NCBI GenBank assembly: GCA_036960565.1
Contig: JBALXQ010000029.1
Span: 8,814-72,813 of the forward strand
Source of the DNA: Bermanella sp036960565
Lineage (GTDB): Bacteria > Pseudomonadota > Gammaproteobacteria > Pseudomonadales > Oceanobacteraceae
Length of the DNA stretch: 64,000 nucleotides
Direction of reading: 5' to 3'
The notes below the pieces were generated by a model. The model had not been told where the DNA came from. It worked only from the letters and a program-made list of their open reading frames with translations, and made no database searches. This document shows, piece after piece, positions 1-9,046 of this stretch; positions within the stretch are counted from its first letter, which is position 1, and every line of letters begins with the position of its first letter. The position numbers and the translations under genes are program-made.

Positions 1-575
1 ACATTGTTACTGGAGAGCCACTAGAGCGTATCCGAAAAGGCAATACCGAAAACATGGTGGCTGGTATTCCTCCCAAACGTGACTTTCCCATGAAGGAAGC
101 TTATGAAGGTATCCACCGTCAGCGTCAAGTAGATGTGGCTATTCAATTGTTTGAAGCCATGGGTATTGAACGTAATGACAAGGCTCGCCGTACCGATTGG
201 GTTATGCGCGGTTTCCGTCAGTTTGATGCACCCGTTTCAATCGTTTTAACCTATGATAAATACCTTGAACCAGCCGCCATATCCCAGTTTGATTTGGGTG
301 CAGTCTCTTATGGCATTTGTTTGGCTGCTTGGGAACGTGGGCTGGGTACAGTGATTAATGGCCAGGGTATTATGCAATCGGATGTGGTGCGTGAACATGC
401 CAATATTCCGGATGATCAAAACATTATGATCTGTATTGCCATGGGCTATCCAGATGAAGAGTTTTCTGCCAATTCTGTAAGGTCGGTGCGCGCCGAAAAT
501 AATGACTTTGTGCATTATGTGGGTTTTGATGAAGTGGCAGAAAGCCAAATTGAATTAGAAACAGAAGACGCTTAA
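1..575 (+). CDS. Nitroreductase family protein, 5' truncated by window edge
   Basis: The reading frame is open from the first bases of the window and runs to TAA at 573-575, so the gene starts upstream of the window; the ATG at 54 is internal. About 190 residues are visible. They match the C-terminal part of the FMN-dependent nitroreductase fold: a central LGAVSYGICLAAWERGLGT segment (the helix that packs on the flavin in this family) and a final MGYPDEEF motif typical of the family's C-terminal arm. These enzymes are usually soluble NAD(P)H-dependent flavoproteins that reduce nitroaromatics or quinones. The substrate cannot be told from sequence. A hairpin follows the stop codon. Confidence 0.8.
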   Translation, partial: IVTGEPLERIRKGNTENMVAGIPPKRDFPMKEAYEGIHRQRQVDVAIQLFEAMGIERNDKARRTDWVMRGFRQFDAPVSIVLTYDKYLEPAAISQFDLGAVSYGICLAAWERGLGTVINGQGIMQSDVVREHANIPDDQNIMICIAMGYPDEEFSANSVRSVRAENNDFVHYVGFDEVAESQIELETEDA

Positions 576-582
576 TTTCAGT

Positions 583-611
583 TAGCCCTTTGTTATTCTT
601 ACAAAGGGCTA
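583..611 (+). terminator. Hairpin after nitroreductase gene
   Basis: Inverted repeat TAGCCCTTTG / CAAAGGGCTA with a 9-nt loop, starting 8 nt after the stop codon. The T run after it is poor (AGTTAT), so it may be a weak terminator or an mRNA 3' end stabiliser. Confidence 0.45.
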
Positions 612-1088
612 GTTATAGATCGCTTGTATCTTTTCACCTAATATTTTTCTGTTACTTGTTCTTTCTGATTACCACATTTTCTGATCTGACTCCCCGTACA
701 GCACTGCACAGATTGTCTTCAATCTACTATATAGATTAGCCCCAATTTACTTTCAGAAAATACGTGACTTAGAATTTACGCATTTTCATGTTACCTCAAA
801 TCAATGTTAAAAACGCAATGTGAAACACTTGTACCCAACGGCGAAATTGGGACTTTAGTGAAGCTAATAATGGTGAAGCCAAGGTCGTAGTTAGTGGTAA
901 TATTCGCTAATAGGGTTGCAGGCAGATGAGAGCTGGCGCGCCCGTTCTATTTTAGTCTGATTGAAACTATCTGTGACTACTTAATTGACGATGTGTTAAA
1001 TACGTCAGTTCAAATTTGTTACTAGACCAGCAGCCTGAAAATGTATTAAAGCAAGTAGAAATAAGAATAATAAGAAAGTAAAGATACC
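612..1088. other. Gene-free interval with possible coding remnant
   Basis: No supported gene lies here. A short plus-strand stretch at 845-907 reads as a plausible protein C-terminus (NWDFSEANNGEAKVVVSGNI then Arg and stop) but is closed upstream by a stop at 821, so it could be a decayed gene end. The AT-rich 3' part precedes the thiolase gene and probably holds its promoter; I could not pick a convincing -35/-10 pair. Confidence 0.3.
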
Positions 1089-2321
1089 ATGAATAATTAT
1101 ATTAACCCTGTCTACATAGTCGATGCGGTGCGCATACCTCGTGCAAAAGTGCGTATAAAGGATCAAGGGCAAAGTAGCGAAAGTGCTTATTCGGGTTTAA
1201 AACCTATAGAGCTATTAGAACCCTTGTTCCATGCTCTGGCCGAGCGTAACCAGTTGGACACCGCTCAGGTAGAAGATGTGTTATTAGGCTGTGCCACACA
1301 AACCCAAGAACAGGGGGCTAACCTTGCAAAAATTGCCACCTTATATGCCGGTTGGTCTAATCATGTGCCAGGTGTAACTCTGAATCGATTTTGTTGCTCA
1401 GGGTTAGATGCTATCAATTTAGCGGCAGCCAAAATCATGTCTGGTATGGAATCTTTATTAGTAGCTGGTGGGGTAGAGCAGCTTAGTTGCGTGCCCATGT
1501 TTGCCGATAATGGCCCCTGGTATTCAGATAAAAAGGTCATGAAAAAAACGCAATTTTTACACATGGGGTTGGCGGCGGATTTAATTGCTCAGCAAAATAA
1601 TTATTCTAGAAAAGAGCTAGATGAACTTTCAATTCAATCTCACAAAAAGGCTAATCATGCCCAAACACAGGGGCATTTTAAGCACTCGCTGATTCCTGTG
1701 GTAGACAGTAAGGGTGAGACTCGTTTAAGCGAAGACGATAGTATTCGAGAAAATTTGGCCCCTTCTGATTTAGAATCACTGGCGCCACGCTTTAGCGCTT
1801 TTGTAGGATCAGGACAAACTGTAGTGAGCCAGGTTTATCCAGAAGATGAGTTAATCGCTTTACACAGTGCCGCTAATTCTCCGGCCTTAGTAGATGGCGC
1901 TAGCTTAGTTTTGTTGGCCAGTGAGGAAAAGTGTCGTCAGTTGAATTTAAAACCTAGGGCGCGCATCCAACATTTTGCCAATGCCAGTGATGAGCCGGTA
2001 AAGATGTTAACCGGCCATATTCGAGCCATGGACAAAATGCTGCAGGCCACAGGTCTAAATGTAGAAGACATTGACCTATGGGAAGTGAATGAGTCCTTTG
2101 CTGCCAGCGTATTGAAGTTTCAACAGCATTTCTCTATTGCAGATGAAAAATTAAATGTGAATGGCAGCGCCATAGCATTGGGGCATCCGATGGGCGCAAC
2201 AGGAGGTAATCTTTTGGGCACATTATTAGATGAATTAGAGCGTCAGAATTTAAAGCGGGGCGTGGTCGCCATTTGTGGTGGTGCGGGTGTTGGTGTCGTG
2301 ACCTTGATTGAACGCCTGTAA
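1089..2321 (+). CDS. Acetyl-CoA C-acyltransferase (thiolase)
   Basis: 410-residue thiolase-superfamily enzyme of standard length. The nucleophilic cysteine lies in NRFCCSGLDA (Cys102 by family alignment). The C-terminal catalytic pair is present: His366 in ALGHPMGATGG and Cys396 in CGGAGVG. Thiolases either cleave 3-ketoacyl-CoA in beta-oxidation or condense two acetyl-CoA. No beta-oxidation or PHB gene adjoins it, so direction and chain length are open (FadI/FadA-like versus PhaA-like). It acts in the cytosol. It is monocistronic, with a strong bidirectional terminator 17 nt after the stop. Confidence 0.9.
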   Translation: MNNYINPVYIVDAVRIPRAKVRIKDQGQSSESAYSGLKPIELLEPLFHALAERNQLDTAQVEDVLLGCATQTQEQGANLAKIATLYAGWSNHVPGVTLNRFCCSGLDAINLAAAKIMSGMESLLVAGGVEQLSCVPMFADNGPWYSDKKVMKKTQFLHMGLAADLIAQQNNYSRKELDELSIQSHKKANHAQTQGHFKHSLIPVVDSKGETRLSEDDSIRENLAPSDLESLAPRFSAFVGSGQTVVSQVYPEDELIALHSAANSPALVDGASLVLLASEEKCRQLNLKPRARIQHFANASDEPVKMLTGHIRAMDKMLQATGLNVEDIDLWEVNESFAASVLKFQQHFSIADEKLNVNGSAIALGHPMGATGGNLLGTLLDELERQNLKRGVVAICGGAGVGVVTLIERL

Positions 2322-2337
2322 ATGTAAAAGAGTTTTG

Positions 2338-2370
2338 AAAAATATAGGCGCCGTTAGCGCCTATATTTTT
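2338..2370. terminator. Bidirectional rho-independent terminator
   Basis: Perfect 14-bp stem AAAAATATAGGCGC / GCGCCTATATTTTT with loop CGTTA, lying between the convergent thiolase and serine hydrolase genes. A/T runs on both sides make it usable on both strands. Confidence 0.92.
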
Positions 2371-2389
2371 GGGGTATTGCTTAAAGTAT

Positions 2390-3598
2390 TTATAGAGAAG
2401 CGGCAATAGCTCTGAATGCAGCTGTGGTTTCCAGAGCTGATTCAAAGTGATTTTTCATGAAATCAATGTTGGCTGAATTTTTAACAATGACCACATTGGT
2501 TTTTTTGTTCACGTAAATGAATTGATCATAAATGCCCAGAGCCATGAACTCTTCATCGGCATCTACAGGTAACCACCATTGGTAGCCATAACCTAACTCT
2601 AATTCGGCACTGTCGCGTTTACCGGGTTTAAGATGAGGCGCGTCTGGAGTCACCGAAGCTTTCACCCAGTCTTTTGGAATGACTTGCTGACCTGCAAACT
2701 GGCCATCGTCTAAATATAATTTTCCAAAGCGGGCAAAATCTCGAGTTAACAAATTCAAACCACCCAACACCATGGGCTCACCGGTGGAGTCGGTAATGTA
2801 AATGGCATCTTCTTCGGTGCCTAATTTAGACCAGAGCTTTTCTTCAAAATAATCGGCAATAGAGCGTCCGGTGGCTTTACGCAACACCATGCCCAATACG
2901 TGAGTATCAATGCTCACATAATGTAAGAAGGTACCTTGCTCTCTTTCATTCACAAGTGATGCAGCGAAATCATCAAAGGATCCGCCCAGTGCCATTAGTC
3001 GCCCAAAGCGGTTTATATCAGAATTAAACTCTTGGTAATCTTCGTTGAAAGCCACCCCGCTAGACATCTGTAATACATTTTTAATGGTGACACCGTCATA
3101 ACCTGAGCCGATAAGTTCAGGCACGTACTCTGTGACCATTTGTTCTAGATTTTTAATGTGGCCTTCAGCCACGGCTACACCAAAAATTGCAGATAAAAAT
3201 GACTTGGCCATAGACCAGGATATACGACGATCAAATTCGGTCGTGCCCTGAAAATAATCTTCAAAGGTAATGTCGTTGCCCTTCAATACTAATAGGGCCG
3301 TGGTGCTGCTGCGAGTTAGAAACTCCTGCAGTGACTTTTCTTCACCTTTATAAGTGTAATGACTGGGCAGAGCTTGAGGCTCGTGATCAAACTGATGTAC
3401 TGGCCCTGATTTCTTTATGGATACTGTGGGGGTGAGATCTTGCATGTTTGAAAAATTACTGACGATTTTATCTTCATCAAACAAAGTAATGGTGTGATAA
3501 AGCTGAAGGCTCTTTTGCCAGTTCAAAGCTATTACGACAGCGGCTAGCAGCAGCAAAGCCATCAGACCCAGGGCAGAACGCTTGAGTGTGGTACGCAT
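2390..3598 (-). CDS. Serine hydrolase, beta-lactamase/6-aminohexanoate-dimer hydrolase type
   Basis: 402 residues. A hydrophobic N-terminal segment (about residues 9-26) anchors or exports the protein, so it is periplasmic. The class C beta-lactamase-like fold shows the SxxK active-site motif SMAK (Ser129, Lys132) and a YxS motif at Tyr227-Ser229. The C-terminal GYGYQWWLP resembles the family's substrate-binding segment. Related proteins hydrolyse esters or amides such as nylon oligomers; the natural substrate is unknown. Start ATG at 3596-3598 is preceded by AGGAGAAT. It is probably not a resistance enzyme. Confidence 0.85.
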   Translation of the reverse strand: MRTTLKRSALGLMALLLLAAVVIALNWQKSLQLYHTITLFDEDKIVSNFSNMQDLTPTVSIKKSGPVHQFDHEPQALPSHYTYKGEEKSLQEFLTRSSTTALLVLKGNDITFEDYFQGTTEFDRRISWSMAKSFLSAIFGVAVAEGHIKNLEQMVTEYVPELIGSGYDGVTIKNVLQMSSGVAFNEDYQEFNSDINRFGRLMALGGSFDDFAASLVNEREQGTFLHYVSIDTHVLGMVLRKATGRSIADYFEEKLWSKLGTEEDAIYITDSTGEPMVLGGLNLLTRDFARFGKLYLDDGQFAGQQVIPKDWVKASVTPDAPHLKPGKRDSAELELGYGYQWWLPVDADEEFMALGIYDQFIYVNKKTNVVIVKNSANIDFMKNHFESALETTAAFRAIAASL

Positions 3599-3740
3599 TT
3601 TTATTCTCCTATACGGTTATTATCAGCGTTGCTAGATAGTATATCGAGTGATTGATAAACTAAAGGAAAATAAAATGAAAGGCATGTTTGAAATGGCCAG
3701 GCAATAAATAGCCTTTATTAAGCAAGAGGGGAGGGGCATA

Positions 3741-3766
3741 AAAAAACGGCCCGTAGGCCGTTTTTT
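3741..3766 (-). terminator. Rho-independent terminator of gcvP
   Basis: Stem AAAAAACGGCC / GGCCGTTTTTT with loop CGTA, 23 nt past the gcvP stop on the minus strand, with a T run on that strand. Confidence 0.92.
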
Positions 3767-3788
3767 ATTTATAAACTGAAAATCCAGT

Positions 3789-6722
3789 TTAATTTTCTTC
3801 GTAGGTCTCAATGGCTGGACATGAGCAAATCAAATTACGATCGCCATACACATCATCAATGCGGTTTACCGTAGGCCAAAATTTATTTTCGTAAACATAG
3901 GCGGCTGGGAAGGCTGCTTGTTCACGAGTGTAAGGGCGGTTCCATTCTCCAGCGATGTCTTTTTGCGTATGTGGCGCATGTTTAAGAGGATTATTTTCTT
4001 CATCCATCTCACCTGACTTCACCGCATTCACTTCTGCTTTAATCGCAGTCATGGCAGATATAAAGCGATCTAGCTCAGCTTTACTTTCTGATTCAGTCGG
4101 CTCAATCATGAAGGTGCCTGCTACAGGGAAACTCATGGTGGGGGCGTGGAAACCGTAATCCATTAAGCGCTTGGCAAAGTCTACTTCAGTAATGCCGGTT
4201 TCAGCTTTAATAGGGCGTAAATCCACGATGCATTCGTGCGCCACGCGACCATTTTGTCCCGAGTACAAAATAGGGTAATGTTCAGCTAATTTTTTGCTTA
4301 AGTAGTTACCGTTTAACAGTGCCATTTGCGTGGCTTGGCGTAATCCTTTTGCCCCTAATAAACGCACATACATGTACGAAATAGGCAAGATAGAAGCACT
4401 GCCATAAGGCGCTGCACTAATAGCACTCTGGCCTACGGACTCATCATCAATTTGACGCACGCTATGGTTGGCAATAAAGGGTGCAAGATGTTTCTTAACA
4501 CCGATAGGACCCATACCCGGGCCACCGCCGCCATGAGGAATAGCAAATGTTTTGTGTAAGTTCATATGGCTGACATCAGCGCCAATGTACGCTGGCTGAG
4601 TCACACCCACTTGCGCATTTAGGTTGGCACCATCCATGTAAACCTGACCGCCGTTAGCATGAATAAGGTCGCAAATCTCTTTGGCGCCTTCTTCATAAAT
4701 ACCGTGGGTAGATGGGTAAGTCATCATTAGGCACGACAAGCTATCTTTTAGCTCTTCGGCTTTTTCTTTTAAATCATTAAAGTCTACGTTGCCTTCGTCA
4801 TCACACTTAGTCACAACAACACGCATGCCAGCCATTTGTGCCGAAGCTGGGTTAGTGCCGTGGGCTGAGCGCGGGATAAGGCAGATGTTTCTATGCCCTT
4901 CATTACGGCTTTCGTGATAATGGCGAATCGCCATTAAGCCTGCGTATTCACCTTGTGCACCTGAGTTAGGTTGCATGCAGATGGCATCAAAGCCAGTGAT
5001 GTCTCGCAATAAATGATCAAACTCGGTGATCATTTTTTCATAGCCCTGAGTTTGGCTCTTAGGCGCGAACGGGTGAATATTACCAATTTCAGGCCAGGTC
5101 ACTGGAATCATTTGAGCGGTGGCGTTTAGTTTCATGGTGCACGAACCCAGCGTGATCATACTGTGGTTCATGGCTAAATCTTTATTTTCTAAACGCTTCA
5201 TGTAACGCAGCATTTCGTGTTCGGTGTGGTAGCTGTTGAACACTGGGTGCGTTAGGAATTCACTTGTACGTTTTAAATGTTCAGGAATACTGCTTTCTAC
5301 TTCTTCATCTAGCATTTCAATGTTGAAGTTTTCATCGTCGGCTTTCAGGCCTGTGATTACTTCAAACAATGTTGCCATGTCTTCACGGGTGGTGTTTTCG
5401 CTGATGCTTAAACCCACTACGTTGTCAGAACCGTCCGCTTCATGGGCTTGCCCTTCATGACCTAGAATGTGAGTACGCAGGTTAATGCGAGCTTCTTGCG
5501 CACGGGCCAACACTTCGGCTTTATTAGGGACTTCAATGGTTAGCGTATCAAACGCGCTCTGATTAATGATTACCAAGTCATCAATGGTGACGTCGGTTAA
5601 TGCCGCGGCCATAATTTCAGTAAAGCGGTGAATACGATTGGCGATGCGAATGATGCCGTCACGACCATGATAAACGGTGTAAAAAGCAGCAAGGTTAGAC
5701 AGCAATACCTGCGCGGTACAAATATTCGAAGTGGCTTTCTCACGACGTATATGTTGCTCGCGAGTTTGCAGCGCCATACGCAAGGCACGGTTGCCGTTGG
5801 CATCGATGGAGACACCAATTAGGCGGCCAGGCATAGCACGTTTATGTGCATCTTTTGTGGCAAAAAATGCGGCGTGTGGGCCACCAAAGCCCATGGGCAC
5901 ACCAAAGCGTTGGCTGTTACCCAGTACCACATCGGCCCCCATTTCACCGGGCGATTTTAATAAGGCCAAGGCCATTAGGTCGGTGGCGACAGCGCTTAAT
6001 GCGTTTTGATCGTGCAGTACCGAAATGATTTCTTCTAGATCGGTAATGGTGCCGTCGATGGCTGGGTATTGAAATATTGCACCAAAGCATTCGTTATTAA
6101 GGGCTTCAACGGCTGGGCCAATCAGTAGCTCCCACCCAAATCCTTCGGCGCGAGTTTTTAATACGTCGATGGTTTGTGGCAACACGTTTTCATCTACAAA
6201 GAAAACATTGGATTTATTTTTGCGTACCACACGTTTTATTAACGCCATGGCTTCGGCGGCGGCGGTAGCTTCATCTAATAATGAGGCGTTGGCCAATTCC
6301 ATGCCTGTCATGTCGATGACCATTTGCTGGTAATTAAGCAAAGATTCTAAGCGGCCTTGGGCAATTTCAGGCTGGTATGGGGTGTAGGCTGTGTACCAAC
6401 CTGGGTTTTCTAATACGTTACGCATAATCACGTTAGGTAAAGTGGTTTCGTGATAACCCATACCAATGTAGCTAGTGAATACTTGGTTTTCACCGGCCAT
6501 TTTTTTAAGACTGGCCAAAGCTTCGCGTTCTGGCATGGCGTCTTGCATTTGCAAGAAAGGCTCACGCAGGATGCTGCTGGGTACGATTTGCGCAGTGAGG
6601 TCATCAAGAGAGCTTGCGCCCACGTCACTTAACATGGCGTTAACGTCTGCCACGCTTGAACCTAGATGACGCTGTATAAATTCATCACGGTTTTCTAATT
6701 GAGAAAGTGTCGCTTTACTCAT
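3789..6722 (-). CDS. gcvP: Glycine dehydrogenase (decarboxylating), P protein
   Basis: 977 residues, the full length of the homodimeric P protein in which two aminotransferase-like halves are fused. It decarboxylates glycine with PLP and passes the aminomethyl group to lipoyl-GcvH. The PLP lysine is Lys724 in NLHKTFAIPHGGGGPGMGP. The N-terminal half has the expected IGMGYHETTLPNVI start. It is cytosolic. Unlike the common gcvT-gcvH-gcvP operon, it stands alone, about 3.5 kb from gcvTH on the same strand with three unrelated genes between. It has its own terminator, and its leader shows hairpins (6723-6786). Confidence 0.97.
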   Translation of the reverse strand: MSKATLSQLENRDEFIQRHLGSSVADVNAMLSDVGASSLDDLTAQIVPSSILREPFLQMQDAMPEREALASLKKMAGENQVFTSYIGMGYHETTLPNVIMRNVLENPGWYTAYTPYQPEIAQGRLESLLNYQQMVIDMTGMELANASLLDEATAAAEAMALIKRVVRKNKSNVFFVDENVLPQTIDVLKTRAEGFGWELLIGPAVEALNNECFGAIFQYPAIDGTITDLEEIISVLHDQNALSAVATDLMALALLKSPGEMGADVVLGNSQRFGVPMGFGGPHAAFFATKDAHKRAMPGRLIGVSIDANGNRALRMALQTREQHIRREKATSNICTAQVLLSNLAAFYTVYHGRDGIIRIANRIHRFTEIMAAALTDVTIDDLVIINQSAFDTLTIEVPNKAEVLARAQEARINLRTHILGHEGQAHEADGSDNVVGLSISENTTREDMATLFEVITGLKADDENFNIEMLDEEVESSIPEHLKRTSEFLTHPVFNSYHTEHEMLRYMKRLENKDLAMNHSMITLGSCTMKLNATAQMIPVTWPEIGNIHPFAPKSQTQGYEKMITEFDHLLRDITGFDAICMQPNSGAQGEYAGLMAIRHYHESRNEGHRNICLIPRSAHGTNPASAQMAGMRVVVTKCDDEGNVDFNDLKEKAEELKDSLSCLMMTYPSTHGIYEEGAKEICDLIHANGGQVYMDGANLNAQVGVTQPAYIGADVSHMNLHKTFAIPHGGGGPGMGPIGVKKHLAPFIANHSVRQIDDESVGQSAISAAPYGSASILPISYMYVRLLGAKGLRQATQMALLNGNYLSKKLAEHYPILYSGQNGRVAHECIVDLRPIKAETGITEVDFAKRLMDYGFHAPTMSFPVAGTFMIEPTESESKAELDRFISAMTAIKAEVNAVKSGEMDEENNPLKHAPHTQKDIAGEWNRPYTREQAAFPAAYVYENKFWPTVNRIDDVYGDRNLICSCPAIETYEEN

Positions 6723-7029
6723 AAAAGGCCAGCCTTGTGGGGGTGCGTATACGGTGCCTTATTGGCACATTTCTTCATATATGTGCACAAATAAGGATAC
6801 AAATTTGAGGCGGCAAATTATAGCAAGGGGCTTTGGGGCTGTCAGGGAGTTTCATTCAATTTGAAAACGAGGTGAATAACCTTCAACTATGTGTGAAAGA
6901 CTTGCATTGTCTGGCCGTAATTTACTCTATAACCCAATGAGCTTCTCTGCTAAGAGCGGATTGTAGCGCAGTTAAAGGGCACTCAGACTGAACTACACTT
7001 AACTTGCGTTCGTAAGAAGGCTGGACTAG
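6723..7029. promoter_or_regulatory. Divergent gcvP / PhnD-like intergenic region with leader hairpins
   Basis: 307 bp between divergent genes. In the gcvP leader (minus strand) a GCACAT/ATGTGC pair (6765-6770 with 6781-6786) and a GTGCC/GGCAC pair (6754-6768) compete for the same bases. A short palindrome AAGGCTGGCCTT (6726-6737) sits at the gcvP ribosome binding site. I do not see the conserved cores of a glycine riboswitch. On the plus strand, AAGAAGG at 7014-7020 is the likely ribosome binding site of the next gene. Confidence 0.4.
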
Positions 7030-7899
7030 GTGAAAATGAAGTGGTTTAAATTACGAGAATGGCTGTGGCTAAGGCCCGCACTGAAGGTTATAGCGGTGTT
7101 GATGCTGCTGTGGGCGGGGCAAGTTGTTGCTCAGGATTCCGTGAAGTTTGGTTTTAGTCCATGGACCACCCCTGAGCTACTGCAAGCATGGGGTAAACCC
7201 ATTGAAGCCTCTTTAGAAAGGCATACTGGAATGCCCTTTCAAATTTCCAGTTCTGCCAGCTTACAAAAGTTCTTAGTGGCGGGGATTAGTGAGCAATTTG
7301 ATGTGATGCAGTGTCCTATGCACTTAGGCTTATATTTGGTGCGATACCATGGCTTTAGAGTCGCGTTGTTTGCACGAGCCAAACTTAGAATGCTGGTGGT
7401 CACTAGGAAAAATGCCGGTATTGATCGTTTATCCCAATTAAAAAATACCAAGATGGCGGTGACCAGCCCTATAGCTATTTCCACCTTAATGGCAGATGAG
7501 GCTATGGGAAAACATGTTTTCCATGCCCGTTTAGTGCGTGAAAAAGATCACTGGCAAGCCATAGAAGCTTTGCAAAAAGGTCGGGTACAAAGTGCTACTG
7601 TGATCGATTATTTATATTTGGGGTTAAGTGCGCCGTTAAAAAATAAGTTGAAGGTGCTTCATTATTACCCAACGGCTTTAGATGGCTTGGTGGTTACTCC
7701 TGAAAGTCGGGGAGAGGATTGGAGAAAGAAAGTGGCCAGTAGCCTGATCGATTTTAAACCGCATAAGACCTCTTTGATTTCCGGGTTTGGATCAGCTGAA
7801 GAAGGCGAGTTAAAAGAATGGTTTGAAAAAATGAATGTCTATGTGGAGTCGGTTAACCGTTTCATGGATAAGAAGTACTTTTCAAAAAAAACCTTGTGA
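7030..7899 (+). CDS. PhnD-like phosphate/phosphonate-type substrate-binding protein
   Basis: 289 residues. A basic N-terminus and a hydrophobic segment (about residues 16-35, ending VVAQD) indicate export. The body has the periplasmic binding protein fold of the PhnD/SsuA class: VKFGFSPWTTPELLQAWGKP at the start and hinge-like DRLSQLKNTKMAVTSP. No permease or ATPase gene is nearby, so it could be an orphan binding protein or the sensor of an unlinked system. The GTG start at 7030 is chosen because AAGAAGG ends 9 nt upstream; an ATG lies two codons later. It converges with the next gene 13 bp away. Confidence 0.75.
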   Translation: MKMKWFKLREWLWLRPALKVIAVLMLLWAGQVVAQDSVKFGFSPWTTPELLQAWGKPIEASLERHTGMPFQISSSASLQKFLVAGISEQFDVMQCPMHLGLYLVRYHGFRVALFARAKLRMLVVTRKNAGIDRLSQLKNTKMAVTSPIAISTLMADEAMGKHVFHARLVREKDHWQAIEALQKGRVQSATVIDYLYLGLSAPLKNKLKVLHYYPTALDGLVVTPESRGEDWRKKVASSLIDFKPHKTSLISGFGSAEEGELKEWFEKMNVYVESVNRFMDKKYFSKKTL

Positions 7900-7912
7900 T
7901 TTTAATGTACGC

Positions 7913-8911
7913 TTATGGATCGCTGGCGATAAATTTTCGATACTGCAGTGGGGGTTTATTAAACGCATTTTTAAAGGCTCGACCAAAGACACTGGCGCTA
8001 TTGAAACCACATTGCTGGGAAATATGTTCTATAGAGTGAGTGGTGTTGGTCAGTAACTGCTTGGCATTTTGTAAGCGAATTTTTTGCAGGTAATGCATAG
8101 GGGATGCACCGGTGGCATTTTGAAAACGCCGGGATAGTGTGCGTGGGCTAACATTTAGTAACTGCGCCAGAATATTCAGGCTCATCTCAGCTTGAAAATG
8201 GTGGCGTAAGCTTTCTTTGGCGGCGTTCACTAATACATCGTCCCCCTGACTTTCCATAAAATCACTTTCGAGCTTATTAGGCTCTGTAAACTCATAATAT
8301 TTGGCGCACAACTGCGCGGTTTCCTCACCACAAAAGCGAGCGATGGTCATCATCATGACGTCCATGCAGGATTTATGGCCCGTGGCACAGATGAGTCTAT
8401 CGGCCTCGGTGATATTACGTTTTAAATTAATGCGAATGTTGGGGTACTGATGCTGAAAAGTATGTGCGAAGGCGCCGTGCACTGTGGCTTCTTTGCCGTC
8501 TAATAAACCTGCCTCAGCCAGGTAAAATTGCCCGGTAATTAAACCTATTATTAATGCGCCCCCTGCATGCTGAGCCCTAAGCCAATTAAGTACAGTTTTT
8601 TGCTGGCGAATTTTTAAAATATCCGGCCGCCAAATGGCTGGGATGGTAATGATGTCGTATTGGCGCTGGTCTATTTCTTTAGATTGAATAGTCAGGCCCG
8701 TGAAATTTTTTGCCTCTTGCCCTGGTACATTGAAAAAAGAGATATCAAAGCTGGAATACTCGGCGACGTAAGCCGGTTGCCAAAAGAAATCCACCGCGGC
8801 ATACACCTCAGCCCCGGTGATAATGGTACTGATCCAAGCTCCGTCGGGCACTAAATAAGCACATTTTACTTTACGGCGTCGATCAAATTTCTGTTTGTCT
8901 GGCGATTTCAT
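7913..8911 (-). CDS. GlxA-type AraC-family transcriptional regulator with DJ-1/PfpI domain
   Basis: 332 residues. The N-terminal part (about 15-200) is a DJ-1/PfpI-like amidotransferase domain, with GALIIGLITGQFYLAEAGLL at the position of the nucleophile elbow. The C-terminal part (about 225-325) carries the two AraC helix-turn-helix motifs, including LNVSPRTLSRRFQNATGASP and CGFNSASVFGRAFKNAFNKP. Such regulators control catabolic genes such as those for betaine, carnitine or arginine. The divergently transcribed neighbour is the desaturase at 9047, a possible target. The elbow residue is Thr where many paralogues have Cys, so the domain is probably ligand-binding rather than catalytic. Confidence 0.88.
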   Translation of the reverse strand: MKSPDKQKFDRRRKVKCAYLVPDGAWISTIITGAEVYAAVDFFWQPAYVAEYSSFDISFFNVPGQEAKNFTGLTIQSKEIDQRQYDIITIPAIWRPDILKIRQQKTVLNWLRAQHAGGALIIGLITGQFYLAEAGLLDGKEATVHGAFAHTFQHQYPNIRINLKRNITEADRLICATGHKSCMDVMMMTIARFCGEETAQLCAKYYEFTEPNKLESDFMESQGDDVLVNAAKESLRHHFQAEMSLNILAQLLNVSPRTLSRRFQNATGASPMHYLQKIRLQNAKQLLTNTTHSIEHISQQCGFNSASVFGRAFKNAFNKPPLQYRKFIASDP

Positions 8912-9046
8912 TGGCTAATTTTATGGCTTAAATAGTCGAAAAATAGTCTTTATCTGGCGAATATAGTTACAAAGCCCCTGATAGTCTAGGTCATATGAGA
9001 TTGAAATGAATTTATAACAATAACAAATGGCAGTAGGGGCAAGGAA

